64,000 bases of DNA, taken from contig NZ_FOYZ01000013.1 of NCBI RefSeq assembly GCF_900112775.1, positions 35,766-99,765 on the forward strand, given 5' to 3'. The stretch's first letter is position 1, and the number at the start of each line of letters is the position of its first letter. Source of the DNA: Anaeromicropila populeti (GTDB lineage: Bacteria > Bacillota > Clostridia > Lachnospirales > Lachnospiraceae). The notes under the pieces were generated by a model. That model ran no database searches. It was not told the origin of the DNA and saw only the letters and a program-made list of their open reading frames with translations. Positions 28,901-38,400 of the stretch are shown here, piece by piece. The position numbers were made by a program, and so were the translations under genes.

Positions 28901-31900
28901 GCTATGTCAGTGAAAGCAATGAATTAGAAAAAATGAATCAGAAAACATCTATTCCAATTCATATGTGCCATACGCCATTCAATTTAGCGATTTCCAAACA
29001 GGCTAAGTTCTTTGTTTTCTTTGTTGGAAATGTAGCAAGTATAAATGAAATTGCTGGAACAGCAAGTCTTCATTATGCAGAACTAGAGGCAGGTATGTGC
29101 GGTCAGGTATTAATGGATCATCAAGCTGAATTTGGAATAGGATTAGTTCCGATTGGTGGTATGGATTTTGAAAAAATTCACAAAGATTTTGGTATTAAAA
29201 CAGAAAATGTTTATATTCACAGTTTAATGTGCGGTGCAGTAGACTATAACAGCAGCAAGGAAATAGAACACCTGATTGACCAGAACGAAATACAAAATAA
29301 AAGAATATATGAAACAGTAGTGGTAAAGAATTTGAAGACAGAGGATGAAAGTTTTCCATTATCGTATGGACAACAATCCCTGTATTTTGAATATAAGACA
29401 AATCCACAAAGTAGTTCATATAATACAGCGTACAATGTCCGGATTCATAAAAAAATAAATATGGAGATATTTGAAAAAGCTGTACAGCTGTTGATTCAAA
29501 AACATGTATTATTAAGAGCAACCTTTGGCGTTAAAAATGGTACCTGCTTTCAAATTATTCATCATGACTATAAAGCTAAAATTAATGTTGTGAATGCGTC
29601 TGGCTTTAGTGATGAAAAGCTTATTGAAATTAATAAAGAAGAATATCACAAGCCATTTGATTTGGAAACAAGTCCTGCATTTCGAATTACTTTGTTTAAA
29701 GTGGCATCAGATGATTTAATACTAATGTTCAATATACATCATATCATTACTGACTATACATCAACTGGGCTGCTGGTTAGTGATTTGTGGAGCTTCTACG
29801 AAAATATGTTAAATGGACAATCTGCTAAACTGGATATTGAAACAGACTATAGATATATCGATTTTATTAATTGGCAAAAGGAATATGTAGAAAGTCCAGA
29901 AGGTGAACAAGCCTTACAGTATTGGAAAGAACTTTTGGAAACTAGTAATTCTAAATTAGAACTTCCAACAGACAGAAGAGTGTCTGATGGTCAGAATGTT
30001 GGAGGAACCGTTTATTTTACAATAGGAGAAGAATTAACCGTACAATATAAAGAATTAGCAAAAAGAGAGAAAAAGACATTGAATTCTATTATAATGGCGG
30101 CGTTTCAAGTATTGCTTTATATTTATAGCGACCAATCAGATATTTCAGTTGCGACAACGGCAAATGCCAGAGGATTACGAAAATTTGAAGGCGTTGCAGG
30201 CTATTTTATTAATCCGCTTGTAATCCGCAGTCAGTTAAGTGATGATATGACATTTAGCCAGTTAGCAGAAGAAGTAAATAGAAATATTTTTTCTGCAATC
30301 AGGAACCAAAACTATCCATTTCCATTAATTGTTGAAAAGGTGGATAAGAAAAAGCAGGATGGCTATAGCCCGTTTTTTCAAGTTACATTTCAGCTAATTA
30401 GCAATATGGGAAAAGGACCAGAGATCGATAAAAGCGTTGAACCATTCAATATACCTCAGCAGGAGGGGCAATTTGACTTAGAAATGGAAATTATAGAACA
30501 GGGATATATGAGTGGAAGAATTGCATATAATAAGCTTCTTTTCAATGAGGAAAGTATTCTCCGTTTTAATAAACATTTCATTAATTTATTAAAGGAAATA
30601 CTAAAAAAACCAGATGAATTGATTTCAGATTATAATATTATTGATGCTGAAGAGAGAGATTTGTTAGTAAATAAATTTAGTCATACCAAAATGGTTCGTT
30701 ATACAAGGAAATGCATCCATCAATTAGTAGAAGAGCAGTCACAAATGCACCCTGAGTCAATTGCTGTTGTTGGACAGGATTTACAGGGAAGGCGTATGGA
30801 TATTACCTATGATACATTAAACAGAAAAGCCAATCAGCTGGCTGATTATCTTTTAAAACAATCAAAAGGTGGAAGTGGTATAGTAGGAATTTGTTTACGG
30901 AAATCAATTGAACTGGTAACAGCTGTTTTGGCAGTTTATAAGGCTGGTATGACATATATTCCAATTGATCCTGCGTATCCACAGGAAAGATATCATTTTA
31001 TCGAAAAAGACGCTGAAGTTGAACTGCTCATTGTGTCATCGGAACAGGGGACAAATTTATTTGAAAGCAACAAAGGTGTTGTTGTAATTGATATAGCAAA
31101 GGAGCGGCAAAATATAGATGTCTTAAGTAGCAGCAACAAAGCTCTGCCTGTCAGTGATGAGGGAATAGCATATATCATTTATACGTCTGGTTCGACAGGC
31201 TTGCCAAAAGGTGTAAAGGTTCCACACAAAGGTGCGGTGAATACATTTTATGGATATTTTGAAGCTTACCTGCTGGAGCATGAATGTAGAAAGCATTTGC
31301 AAATGGCTAATTTTACTTTTGATGTGTTTGTCGGCGATTTTATTCGTTCACTCTGCTCAGGGGGCACATTAGTATTATGCCCAAGAGAATACTTAATTGA
31401 TGTAAAACAGCTATACAAATTAATAGTAGATGAGAAAGTAGAATTTGCAGAATTTGTTCCTGCTGTCATGAGATATTTAACCCAGTATCTGCAAAAAGAA
31501 AATTTAATGATTGATTGTATGAAAGGTTTGGTCATCAGTTCTGACAGCTGGAATATGAGTGAATTAAAAGAATTTCAAAAGTATTTTAGCAGCAAAACAC
31601 GATTTATAAGTGCATATGGTGTAACAGAGGCGTCAATTGACAGCACCTATATGGATTGTAGCGATATTGAAGAAGGAACCAGTGGTTTCGTGCCGATAGG
31701 AAGACCATTAGTAAATACCAAAACCTATATCATAACAAAAAAACATAAACTTGCACCATTGGGAGTTCCAGGAGAATTATGCATAGGTGGAATAGGAGTA
31801 GCAGAAGGATATTTAAACAGACCGGAACTAAATCAAGAAAAATTTATTGCTGATCCATTTTCAAATGATACTGGAAAAATGTATTGTACAGGCGATTTGG

Positions 31901-33711
31901 TAAGATATCTGTCCAATGGCGTTATTGAATTTATGGGCCGAATTGATAATCAGATAAAGATACGTGGACTAAGAATTGAATTAGGTGAGGTGGAAAACGT
32001 TCTTGTTCAATATGAAGATGTTAAAGAGGGCTGTATCGTTACGAAAAAAGATAAATACGGTGAAAGCTTTTTAGTAGGCTATTATACAAGTAAAGAAGGG
32101 AAAAAAGTAATATTAGAAAATCTACAAGATTACTTTAAACAAAAATTACCTGAGTATATGGTTCCTTCTGTATTTGCAGAAATAGAAGAGTTTCCTCTAA
32201 ACTCTAACGGAAAAATTGACAGAAAACAGCTGCCTGACGTGGAAGTAGTTATACCAGAAATTAGTGGTGAGTATCAGCTGCCAGAGACAAAAATTCAAAA
32301 AGAGTTATCACAGGTTTGGATGAAAGTACTTAACATTAATAAAATTGGAGTGAATCATAATTTTTTTGATATAGGTGGACATTCCTTCTTAGCCATTCGA
32401 TTAATTGATGAAATTAGTTCAAGTCTTGGGTATCATGTGCCATTAGTTGAATTTTTAAAGAATCCGACTATCAGTGCCATGGAACAAATAATTGAACCAT
32501 CAGGGAACGAAGAGGAAAAAATACAGGATATTGTTTTAGAAAAAATACAGGATAATGTTTTAGAAGAAGAAACCACGTTAAATTCCTCCTGGTACAATCC
32601 AGAGAAAATTCTGTTGACAGGAAGTACAGGATTTCTAGGAAGCCATTTGCTGGCTGACATTATGAAAACATATAATAATGCAAAAGTTTATTGTCTAATT
32701 AGAGGCAGTGAAAAAGAAGATTCTAAAAACAAACTACTGAGAGTTCTGGAAAGAAATAAAATAGACTATAGTCAGTTTGTACATAGAATTGAACTGGTTA
32801 ACGGAGATCTTGGTGCTCATAATCTGGGTCTGACTAAGCAGCAGTTTAACCAGCTGGCAGAAGAGATGGACATTATTTTTCACTGCGGTGCATATGTGAA
32901 TTTTGCCTATCCGTATGAGGTTTTAAAGAACGTAAATGTGGATGGAACAGTTCAAATACTAAAATTAGCAACTACTAAGAAGATGAAGCTGGTTCATTAT
33001 ATTTCCACAACCTCTGTATATGATAATTTGGAAACAACTACTGGGTTTTTCAAGAAAAGAGTCATTATTGGTGAAAACACACCGCTGTTTGAAAATGACA
33101 AACTGAAAAATACGCTAGGATATACACAATCTAAATGGCACGCTGAAAAAGTGATTAATGAGGCTAGACAGCAGGGAATACCGGTATGTATGTATCGACC
33201 AAATGTTATATCTGGAAATAGCAAAACCGGGGTGTGGAATACAACAGATTTTGCAAGCAATACTCTTATTAGTATTGCAAAATCTGGAGTGATACCAAAA
33301 CAAAATGCAGCATTTAACTGGGCTCCTGTAGATTATGTTAGTGAAGCAATTGTTTATCTGTCCAGACAAGGTGCTTCAATTAATCAAAACTTTAATGTTA
33401 CATCTCCATATGATTTGACTTTAACGGATTTAAAAGAGTATTTAACAGAAGCTGGTTATCCGATAGTATCAATACCATTCTCAAAATGGATAAAGAAAAT
33501 GGAGGAAATTGTATATCGCGACAGTGCTGAAGAAAAAATGCCAAAAGAATTACTGGAGTCAATAAAGCATCAAAATCCAAGAGTAATTGTAATTTATGAT
33601 TCAAACAATGTTGAAAAAGGATTGAAGAACAGTTCAATAAAATGCCCTGCAATTGACAGTACAATTATAGAAAAGTATTGTAAAAACATCTTGCACAACG
33701 ATTTGTTGTAA
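22978..33711 (+). CDS. NRPS with tandem Cy, tandem PCP, tandem Ox and terminal reductase, 3577 aa
   Basis: Approximate residues: N-terminal docking helices (1-45); two heterocyclisation domains (48-475 and 486-888) with DxxxxDxxS in place of HHxxxDG (DEWIMDGFS at 185, DAMIADGKS near 614); adenylation (905-1405) with code DFWNVGMVHK, one change from the threonine code; two PCPs (1421-1495, 1516-1590), both with GATSL; two McbC/nitroreductase-like oxidase domains (1628-1822 with YPSSGG, 1861-2092 with RSSQRKF); condensation (2120-2558, HHIITDY instead of HHxxxDG); adenylation (2578-3088) with code DVGEVSAIDK, nearest to ornithine-type codes; PCP (3103-3173, GGHSF); NAD(P)H thioester reductase (3208-3575, GSTGFLGS and YTQSKWHAE). 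Tandem Cy before a Thr A domain is known from VibF of vibriobactin synthesis. The likely outcome is a methyloxazoline oxidised to methyloxazole, one basic residue, then reductive release. It follows the PKS gene by 38 nt and is probably co-transcribed. Substrate calls are inferences. Confidence 0.97.
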   Translation: MDKNIFQNLTKEDKVKKLLLIQELAKNKNISELRNVLEELGVQQENASNPYEPFPMSDMQESFLVGKFYGRKQDNVGCHIYFEFQENNLNVGILNDAWNRIVQHHDMLHAVMLANKTQRVLQEYEPIQFKVYNLNGKSEEEIQQHIALMRQKMSHKCYEVNEWPLFQICITNLEQNLSLIHLSIDEWIMDGFSLSLLLNQWYKLYKNPEMKLPDLHFTFKKYIEIQKANENSAKYKRDLEYLMNKYKKLPSGPELPWVENPSLKPGETYYTRKRFQMKIHKEYVDSIKKKAIEFNVSVTAIILTCFGELLQRWSKKKNFSILTTYFNRPPIHEEIEKVVGPFVSTNIFNVNFTEEQSISEKVKFCQKELWDDLDHNSVSGIRALREMRVRDKEAPNLSIPIVFTSMLNQAGKEAQDSWLEKSVYSISQTPQVCLDHQLYEYNGEINITWDTIEEFFQAEILDKMFLEYESIIKNFAIGNDAGEKTVMLTEIQQSYVYGKKNNELGCRIYQEFEIENINLQRLNQVWNTLVNAHEMLRVVLDDKGNQVIKEKTEPYSFQIFDLSQIRDTNNLNDELEKIRKEQVYVILPTKTGTLYEFAVSLLPDQRGRIHITLDAMIADGKSIDLLYQQLFKAYQNECMIKSPRGSFAEYVNYLEREKNGEDKRHITEYWKSKFANLPQGPKLPYNSVQSNSVGIGRVKGEIRNWKTYKNIMKKNGLDPNAFFVTVYQKVLEKWTDGTPFTIVYVNWDRPQIFEGIDELIGEFTSLCWLNTLSSESFLEQVQRNQEMIHQELQYAKVSGLPYLRRRLMQKDFLLPVVYTNYLEQKDDVISDKVNMGYGFSITPGVYLDYMGYESGNEFSYTWDYDTSVFSDELVKNIFEDFKEYLHNALVDLEKAEWDNGERMCIHERFEQYVSKFPDKTAVTYKEESLTYSEVNARANQLAAYLQRQGSGPEVLIAVCMERSLEMIIAILGILKSGAAYVPIDSHYPEERIRLIVEDANALIVITEEKLKERLGSISNTIIISKELDKCKIEQESKENLVNRADADNIAYVIYTSGSTGKPKGVLIPHHNVIRLFEQTDHWFHFNENDVWTMFHSYAFDFSVWEIWGALLYGGKLVVVPYEVSRMADKFYHLVLQEQVTVLNQTPTAFYQFINADEKYRKELSLRYVVFGGEALNPQKLSRWYEYHLDSMPKLINMYGITETTVHVTYRALNKSDASKADSVIGIPIPDLEVFILDQNLNKVLDGQCGELYISGSGLARGYLNREELTKERFIRSPFDKAKRLYKTGDLARMLPTGDLEYLGRCDLQVKIRGFRIELGDIESALLQYNVIKEAVVVVKDKDTSNPKIVAYIITANNKEAVEEKEIRHFVRNILPDYMVPNTIVQVENYPMTQNGKLDRAALPWPVEDKVYAFAEKISTTNADVTPVIISIMKDALETTKDIHEEDDIFDLGATSLTIMTLTQMVIDKYKIEIPIEVLLTTPVIKEIAGYVNAQLGCQQLDTPAVRTEDSEDSEELENTLISILKTSLEINSSINAEDDIFDLGATSLTIMDVITKVEELYHYVIPIEVILTGATIRSLAKHIQYQLGFCAEPIQNQQVSENTGLENTGIENTGIENTQKERSIYRLGIQKFVEKAFVNAACKNEFESKEISFKNFSSFLQLLKMKKVSGETKYLYPSSGGRNGVQTYIYVKKDKIEKIEQGIYYYNPLKHEMQLVTQNVLDLEACNIDFNQKVCQDSAFVIFFIAQLNALKPVYLDYSQILCKVDAGYMAQLLLSRQAEYKLGLYQLIGLDFSRIQECFDLDEGHLFVHAIAGGYHVTTETENVFSEKTFADYIMNQHIDIQQNYKTLPVYEDEELVLKIQREKKFNVLSKRELVELTKKQPHIRKEFQQNCSVDLEDVPYADNYFTLRSSQRKFKESQVPYHSFERFISLLQSKYINGSNRKLYVPPCGVTGISIYIYVTENGVQSVEEGIYRYVSESNELEKMNQKTSIPIHMCHTPFNLAISKQAKFFVFFVGNVASINEIAGTASLHYAELEAGMCGQVLMDHQAEFGIGLVPIGGMDFEKIHKDFGIKTENVYIHSLMCGAVDYNSSKEIEHLIDQNEIQNKRIYETVVVKNLKTEDESFPLSYGQQSLYFEYKTNPQSSSYNTAYNVRIHKKINMEIFEKAVQLLIQKHVLLRATFGVKNGTCFQIIHHDYKAKINVVNASGFSDEKLIEINKEEYHKPFDLETSPAFRITLFKVASDDLILMFNIHHIITDYTSTGLLVSDLWSFYENMLNGQSAKLDIETDYRYIDFINWQKEYVESPEGEQALQYWKELLETSNSKLELPTDRRVSDGQNVGGTVYFTIGEELTVQYKELAKREKKTLNSIIMAAFQVLLYIYSDQSDISVATTANARGLRKFEGVAGYFINPLVIRSQLSDDMTFSQLAEEVNRNIFSAIRNQNYPFPLIVEKVDKKKQDGYSPFFQVTFQLISNMGKGPEIDKSVEPFNIPQQEGQFDLEMEIIEQGYMSGRIAYNKLLFNEESILRFNKHFINLLKEILKKPDELISDYNIIDAEERDLLVNKFSHTKMVRYTRKCIHQLVEEQSQMHPESIAVVGQDLQGRRMDITYDTLNRKANQLADYLLKQSKGGSGIVGICLRKSIELVTAVLAVYKAGMTYIPIDPAYPQERYHFIEKDAEVELLIVSSEQGTNLFESNKGVVVIDIAKERQNIDVLSSSNKALPVSDEGIAYIIYTSGSTGLPKGVKVPHKGAVNTFYGYFEAYLLEHECRKHLQMANFTFDVFVGDFIRSLCSGGTLVLCPREYLIDVKQLYKLIVDEKVEFAEFVPAVMRYLTQYLQKENLMIDCMKGLVISSDSWNMSELKEFQKYFSSKTRFISAYGVTEASIDSTYMDCSDIEEGTSGFVPIGRPLVNTKTYIITKKHKLAPLGVPGELCIGGIGVAEGYLNRPELNQEKFIADPFSNDTGKMYCTGDLVRYLSNGVIEFMGRIDNQIKIRGLRIELGEVENVLVQYEDVKEGCIVTKKDKYGESFLVGYYTSKEGKKVILENLQDYFKQKLPEYMVPSVFAEIEEFPLNSNGKIDRKQLPDVEVVIPEISGEYQLPETKIQKELSQVWMKVLNINKIGVNHNFFDIGGHSFLAIRLIDEISSSLGYHVPLVEFLKNPTISAMEQIIEPSGNEEEKIQDIVLEKIQDNVLEEETTLNSSWYNPEKILLTGSTGFLGSHLLADIMKTYNNAKVYCLIRGSEKEDSKNKLLRVLERNKIDYSQFVHRIELVNGDLGAHNLGLTKQQFNQLAEEMDIIFHCGAYVNFAYPYEVLKNVNVDGTVQILKLATTKKMKLVHYISTTSVYDNLETTTGFFKKRVIIGENTPLFENDKLKNTLGYTQSKWHAEKVINEARQQGIPVCMYRPNVISGNSKTGVWNTTDFASNTLISIAKSGVIPKQNAAFNWAPVDYVSEAIVYLSRQGASINQNFNVTSPYDLTLTDLKEYLTEAGYPIVSIPFSKWIKKMEEIVYRDSAEEKMPKELLESIKHQNPRVIVIYDSNNVEKGLKNSSIKCPAIDSTIIEKYCKNILHNDLL

Positions 33712-33728
33712 GGTATAATGAAACAAGT

Positions 33729-33793
33729 ATTGTTTTGATTTGTAATGTGAAAAATGATTGATTGCATTCAATTATTTTTCACTACAAAACAAT
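33729..33793 (+). promoter_or_regulatory. Long near-perfect hairpin between NRPS and MATE genes
   Basis: An outer 9-bp stem (attgttttg / caaaacaat) encloses a 15-bp inner stem (33747-33761 with 33768-33782, one wobble pair) and a 6-nt loop. The stem is AT-rich and has no following T-run, so it is not an ordinary terminator. It lies in the 164-nt gap between the end of the assembly-line genes and the exporter, where it could act in mRNA processing or partial termination. Confidence 0.45.
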
Positions 33794-33875
33794 GTGGTAT
33801 TAAATGCAAAAGTACTTAATTTTTAGAGGAAGCAGATTGTAAAAGTATGCTTTAGAAGGATAAGGAAGGTTGATG

Positions 33876-35270
33876 ATGAAAACAGAAGATTTAAGAGAAC
33901 CAAAGCTAAGTATGGAAGAAGAAATTGAACGTGGTCCTATTGTTCCAACTTCTATAAAACTGGCTATGCCAATCATTATAGGACAATTACTATTATTACT
34001 GTATTCAATAGGAGATACCTGGTATGTCTCATTATTGGATAAAAACTCAACAACATTGATTACTGGTGTTGGATTAGTTGCTCCTATTTACATGCTGTTT
34101 ATTGCATTAGGAACTGGAGTGTGTACTGGTGTCAGTTCACTTGTTGCAAGAAGTGTTGGTGAAAAGAATGAGAAAATATATACTAAGATAGCAAACTCAG
34201 GTTTATTTTTTACAGTAATTTTAGGAATTATATCAATTGTATTATTGTACATATTTGCCAATCCAATTCTTCATTTTTTGGCAGGAACTAGTATTAGCGA
34301 AGAAACAATTAATAATGGATTAAAGTATATGCGTTTCCTGATTCCAGGATTAGGAGCTACCTTGATTTATGAATGCCTTCTAGGAATATTGCAAGGTCAG
34401 GGGTTAAATAAATATTATGGTATAACTATGATATTATCAACATTAATAAATGCTATATTTGATCCGATTTTCATTTTTGTATTCAAATTGGGAGTTGGCG
34501 GTGCAGCATTAGGAACCGCTCTATCCGTTATTTTATCTGCATGCCTTGTGTTTTTTGTATTTATTCCTCAAAATTCAACAATTAAGATTAGCAGAAACGT
34601 ATCACCTGATAGCAAAATTACCTGGGAAATATTACGAATAGGTATTCCTCATGCATTAAGTATGATTGGACTAAGTGTAATGTTAATGTTTCTTAATAAT
34701 TTGGTGGGATCGATTAGTGAAGTAGCCATGAATTCATGGTCATTAGTTGGAAGAATGGATGAAATGATTCTTTTAGTTGGTTACGGATTCGGTGGTGCTA
34801 CCATGACGTTAGTTGGACAAAATTTTGGTTCCAAAAACAAAGAACGAATTAATGAGAGTTATCGTACAAATGTTGTTTTGGGAATTATATATGGAATTAT
34901 ATTTGCAGTCGTTTATAATTTAGTTGCAAAGTATCTTTTCTCAATTTTTACAGGAAATAAAGATGTATTAGATGGATGTCTGTATCAGGTAAGAATTGTT
35001 TCCTTTACATATTTAGGCGTGATTGTAGCGATTGTATCAACATCAGCTTTTCAAGCTACAGGTAGAGCATTGCCAGGTTTAATCCTTGATATCATTAGAA
35101 TGGGTGTCATTACGATACCAGTATCCTATCTGATGATTTATGTATTTCATCAAGAAGTATCTAGCATATTTGTGGTAATTGCAGCGTCTAATCTTTTAAC
35201 AGGTTTAATTTCGTTTTTGTGGTGTATTAGAAGTATGAAAAATGTTAAATTTAAGAAAGCAATTTCATAA
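33876..35270 (+). CDS. MATE-family multidrug efflux transporter
   Basis: The protein has about 464 aa and about twelve hydrophobic segments. The two-fold repeat typical of MATE transporters is visible: an N-terminal half starting at PTSIKLAMPIIIGQLL and a second half starting near ITWEILRIGIPHALSM, with the GTALSVILSA and YGFGGATMTLVGQNFGS regions also typical of the family. Such proteins export cationic drugs in exchange for Na+ or H+ across the cytoplasmic membrane. ATG 33876 is preferred because GGAAGG lies six bases upstream; TTG 33870 and ATG 33873 are too close to it. The position directly after the synthases and before the UvrA-like gene suggests export of the cluster product, which would carry a basic residue by the A-domain prediction. 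Substrate is inferred from context only. Confidence 0.93.
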   Translation: MKTEDLREPKLSMEEEIERGPIVPTSIKLAMPIIIGQLLLLLYSIGDTWYVSLLDKNSTTLITGVGLVAPIYMLFIALGTGVCTGVSSLVARSVGEKNEKIYTKIANSGLFFTVILGIISIVLLYIFANPILHFLAGTSISEETINNGLKYMRFLIPGLGATLIYECLLGILQGQGLNKYYGITMILSTLINAIFDPIFIFVFKLGVGGAALGTALSVILSACLVFFVFIPQNSTIKISRNVSPDSKITWEILRIGIPHALSMIGLSVMLMFLNNLVGSISEVAMNSWSLVGRMDEMILLVGYGFGGATMTLVGQNFGSKNKERINESYRTNVVLGIIYGIIFAVVYNLVAKYLFSIFTGNKDVLDGCLYQVRIVSFTYLGVIVAIVSTSAFQATGRALPGLILDIIRMGVITIPVSYLMIYVFHQEVSSIFVVIAASNLLTGLISFLWCIRSMKNVKFKKAIS

Positions 35271-35342
35271 GAAGGATAACATTTTTGCGAAAGAAGAAAC
35301 CTGAATATTATTTTGACTGTTATATGTAATACGTGTATTCAC

Positions 35343-35420
35343 GGCATGAGTACCTACGGTTTGTAATTGTTTTTGGACAACTCAATTATATAAAAACCAG
35401 TGGTCTCATGCCTATTTTTT
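35343..35420 (+). terminator. Structured leader with terminator-like stem ahead of the uvrA-like gene
   Basis: The perfect stem ggcatgag / ctcatgcc (35343-35350 with 35405-35412), extended by acc/ggt after one bulged base, is followed by tatttttt. Inside lie a second pairing, taattg/caatta, and a possible ggttt/aaacc pair, so the element is much longer than a simple terminator. It may end transcription after the exporter, or act as a conditional attenuator controlling the resistance-type gene that starts 42 nt downstream. No strong promoter was found just upstream. Confidence 0.5.
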
Positions 35421-35462
35421 CAATTAAAACTAAAATATGATAATGACTTGAGGTGATAATAA

Positions 35463-38400
35463 GTGAAAATAGATGGAAATAATGATGAATGTAGAGATCT
35501 TTATAGGACACAAAGCATTATTACAAATCCAGGGAGATATGAACTGTATTATAAGGAACTGCCAACAAACATTAATAGGCTATGTGAGATTATTCAAGGT
35601 CTGTTTATTAATTTTAAGTATTGTGATCAATATGATATAAAAATAAGCAAAGAACGTATTGGTGAATCGAATCTTAGATATGTATCGAAAATTCTGGAAG
35701 CTGTAGTGGAAAAGAATGCAGATTCAATATTGAACCCAAGAGAGAATAAGGATAAACTGTTAGTGACGAATCGTAGTTTTGCAGTACTTCTGGTCTCTAT
35801 GATACGCCATTTCAAAATACCAGCAAGAGCAGTGTGTGGCTTTTTTCATGATACAAGTGAACAATGGGAATCTCATTGGATTTGTGAATATTGGAGTAAA
35901 AAGGCTGGCCAATGGATTAAAATAGATGCTTCCTTAGATGCAGTGGCAAAGGATTGCTTACATATAAAAAACGAAGGATATAGAGTGCCAGATAATAGGT
36001 TTCTCACTTCTGAACAAGTCTGGAAGGACTGTAGAGCGGGGAGACAGAAGGATTCTATTTTTGGGTATGACGATAAGACTGGTTTAGGATTTATCAGAGG
36101 TAACTTATTAAGAAATTTTGTGACAGCCAATAGATATGAGGCATTACATACAGATAATTGGTGGAAGTTCAAAAATGCTAAGGATATGAAAAAGGAGGAT
36201 TTTGAACAGCTCGATAATATTGCAGATGCCTTGCTGTCTAGAGATGATTCTATTCAACGAATGCAGGAATTATTTGAAACAGAAACAGATATCTATACAT
36301 CGGTAACAGGAAGAATAAAAGATAATTATGAAGTTGGGCCAGCCGAAGAGAAGGAAAGGCTAAAAGGGACTGTTCTTATGAATGAGAATCAAAAGATTCG
36401 TAGAGACATCTCATTAAAGCAAGTGAATTTTGATACATATGATGAAAATTATGTAGTTGTGGAAGGTGCTAAACATCATAATTTGAAAAATATTAATTTG
36501 AGAATTCCTAAAAATAAGCTTGTTGTATTTACAGGCGTTAGTGGAAGTGGAAAATCTACTTTAATTTTTGATACTATCTTTGCAGAAGCGCAGCGGCGCT
36601 TTTTAGTGGGCTTTTCTCCGTTTGTGAGGAGACATATGGAGAAATTTGAAAAGCCTAAGGTTGATTCAATCTATGGATTAAGTCCTGCAATTGCAATTGA
36701 ACAAAAGCAGATTAGCAACAACCCAAGATCAACAGTTGGTACCATTACAGAAATATCAGATTATCTAAGATTACTGTATTCACGAGTTGGCACACCGTAC
36801 TGTCTTTCTTGTGGGCAACCTATTGTTAAAATGACACCTAGAGAAATTGCATTAAGTTTATTTGATAAGATAGAGAAAGGTGTTCGATTTACAATATATG
36901 CACCATTAATAATTGCCTCTTCATTAGATTGTTCTACAATGGTCAATAGAGCCTTTCAAGCCGGTTACTGTGATATAAAGATAAACGGTTCCATTGAGCA
37001 TCTAGAAAGTCAAATGAATGTGGGAATAGAAACTGAAAGCACAGTAGAAATTAAAGGTGATTCTTTTATAATACCAGAAGATATAAATCAAGACGTAAAA
37101 AATCATTTAATTGATCAGATAACAGAGTCAATCCGTAGAATTTTAGAGTATGGAAGGTCTACTCTAAGAATAGAGGATGAAGGTGAAAATGACTATTTGT
37201 TTACAACACAGTTAGTATGTCCTTGCTGCCATACAGGATTTCCTGAATTGAGCTCACAGCATTTCAGCTCCAATACACCACTAGGAATGTGCCCTGCATG
37301 TGGGGGATTAGGAATTCAGCAGTCGATTGATGAAAAGCTTTTAATCGAAAATCCAAATGTTTCAATACTAGATGGGGCAATTAAGTGGTATGGAAATCTG
37401 AGACAAGATAACAAAACTACTTGGCCGACGGGACCTTTGGACGTTTTGTATAATCATTACCAGGTAAATATTGAAACGCCATGGAAAGAGTTACCCGAGA
37501 ATTTTCGTAATGTAATTTTATATGGATCTGGAGAAGAAAAGTTATGTTATAAATCTACATTGGGTAATCGGGCTAGTTATAAACCTGTAAAAGGATTAGT
37601 GCCAGAATTAACAAGACTTTATTATGAGACAGATTCTGAAGTGACAAAAAAGAAATATGGACAGTATATGGATACCAAACTTTGTGATGCATGTCATGGT
37701 ACTAAATTATGTGAAGAGGCAAGACATGTGAAGGTAGATAACAAGGCTATTACAGAAATTAATGATATGCCTGTTAGTGAAGTAAAGGAATGGATAAAGG
37801 GATTGTATGAAAAGCTAGAGGAACGACTATTTGAGCTGGGAGAAGAAATTATTCTAGAAGTATATAATAGACTCTGTTTTCTAAACAATATAGGATTGCA
37901 TTATTTAACGCTGAGCAGGACAGCACCAACCTTATCAGGAGGAGAAGGACAGAGGGTAAGATTGGCAAGTCAATTAAGCAGTGGGATGATGGGCGTACTG
38001 TATATTTTAGATGAGCCTTCGGTGGGGTTACATCCTAAAGACATTGACAGTTTGATCAAAACATTATATAAGCTTAGGGATCAAGGAAATTCAGTGCTGG
38101 TTGTAGAACATGATCAGGAGATTATTGAAAAAGCAGACTGGCTTGTGGACGTTGGGCCTAGAGCAGGTATATTAGGCGGCCAAATAATTTCACAGGGGAC
38201 TCCAGAGGATGTTGCGCTAGATCCCAATTCCATTACAGGGCAATATTTGAGTAATAAGAAGAACGTATTCATTGAGAAAAAGTGCAGAAAAATGTATGGG
38301 GATAAATGGTTGGTATTGAAAGGAGCTAAACATAATAATTTAAAGAATGTTACCGTTCATTTCCCAATAGGAAAAATTTCTTGTGTAACGGGTGTCAGTG

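Noticed and set aside
35313..35341. ttgact / tattca with 17-base spacing as the promoter of the uvrA-like gene
   Set aside because: The -10 box is poor and the start of transcription would fall inside the first strand of the leader stem.
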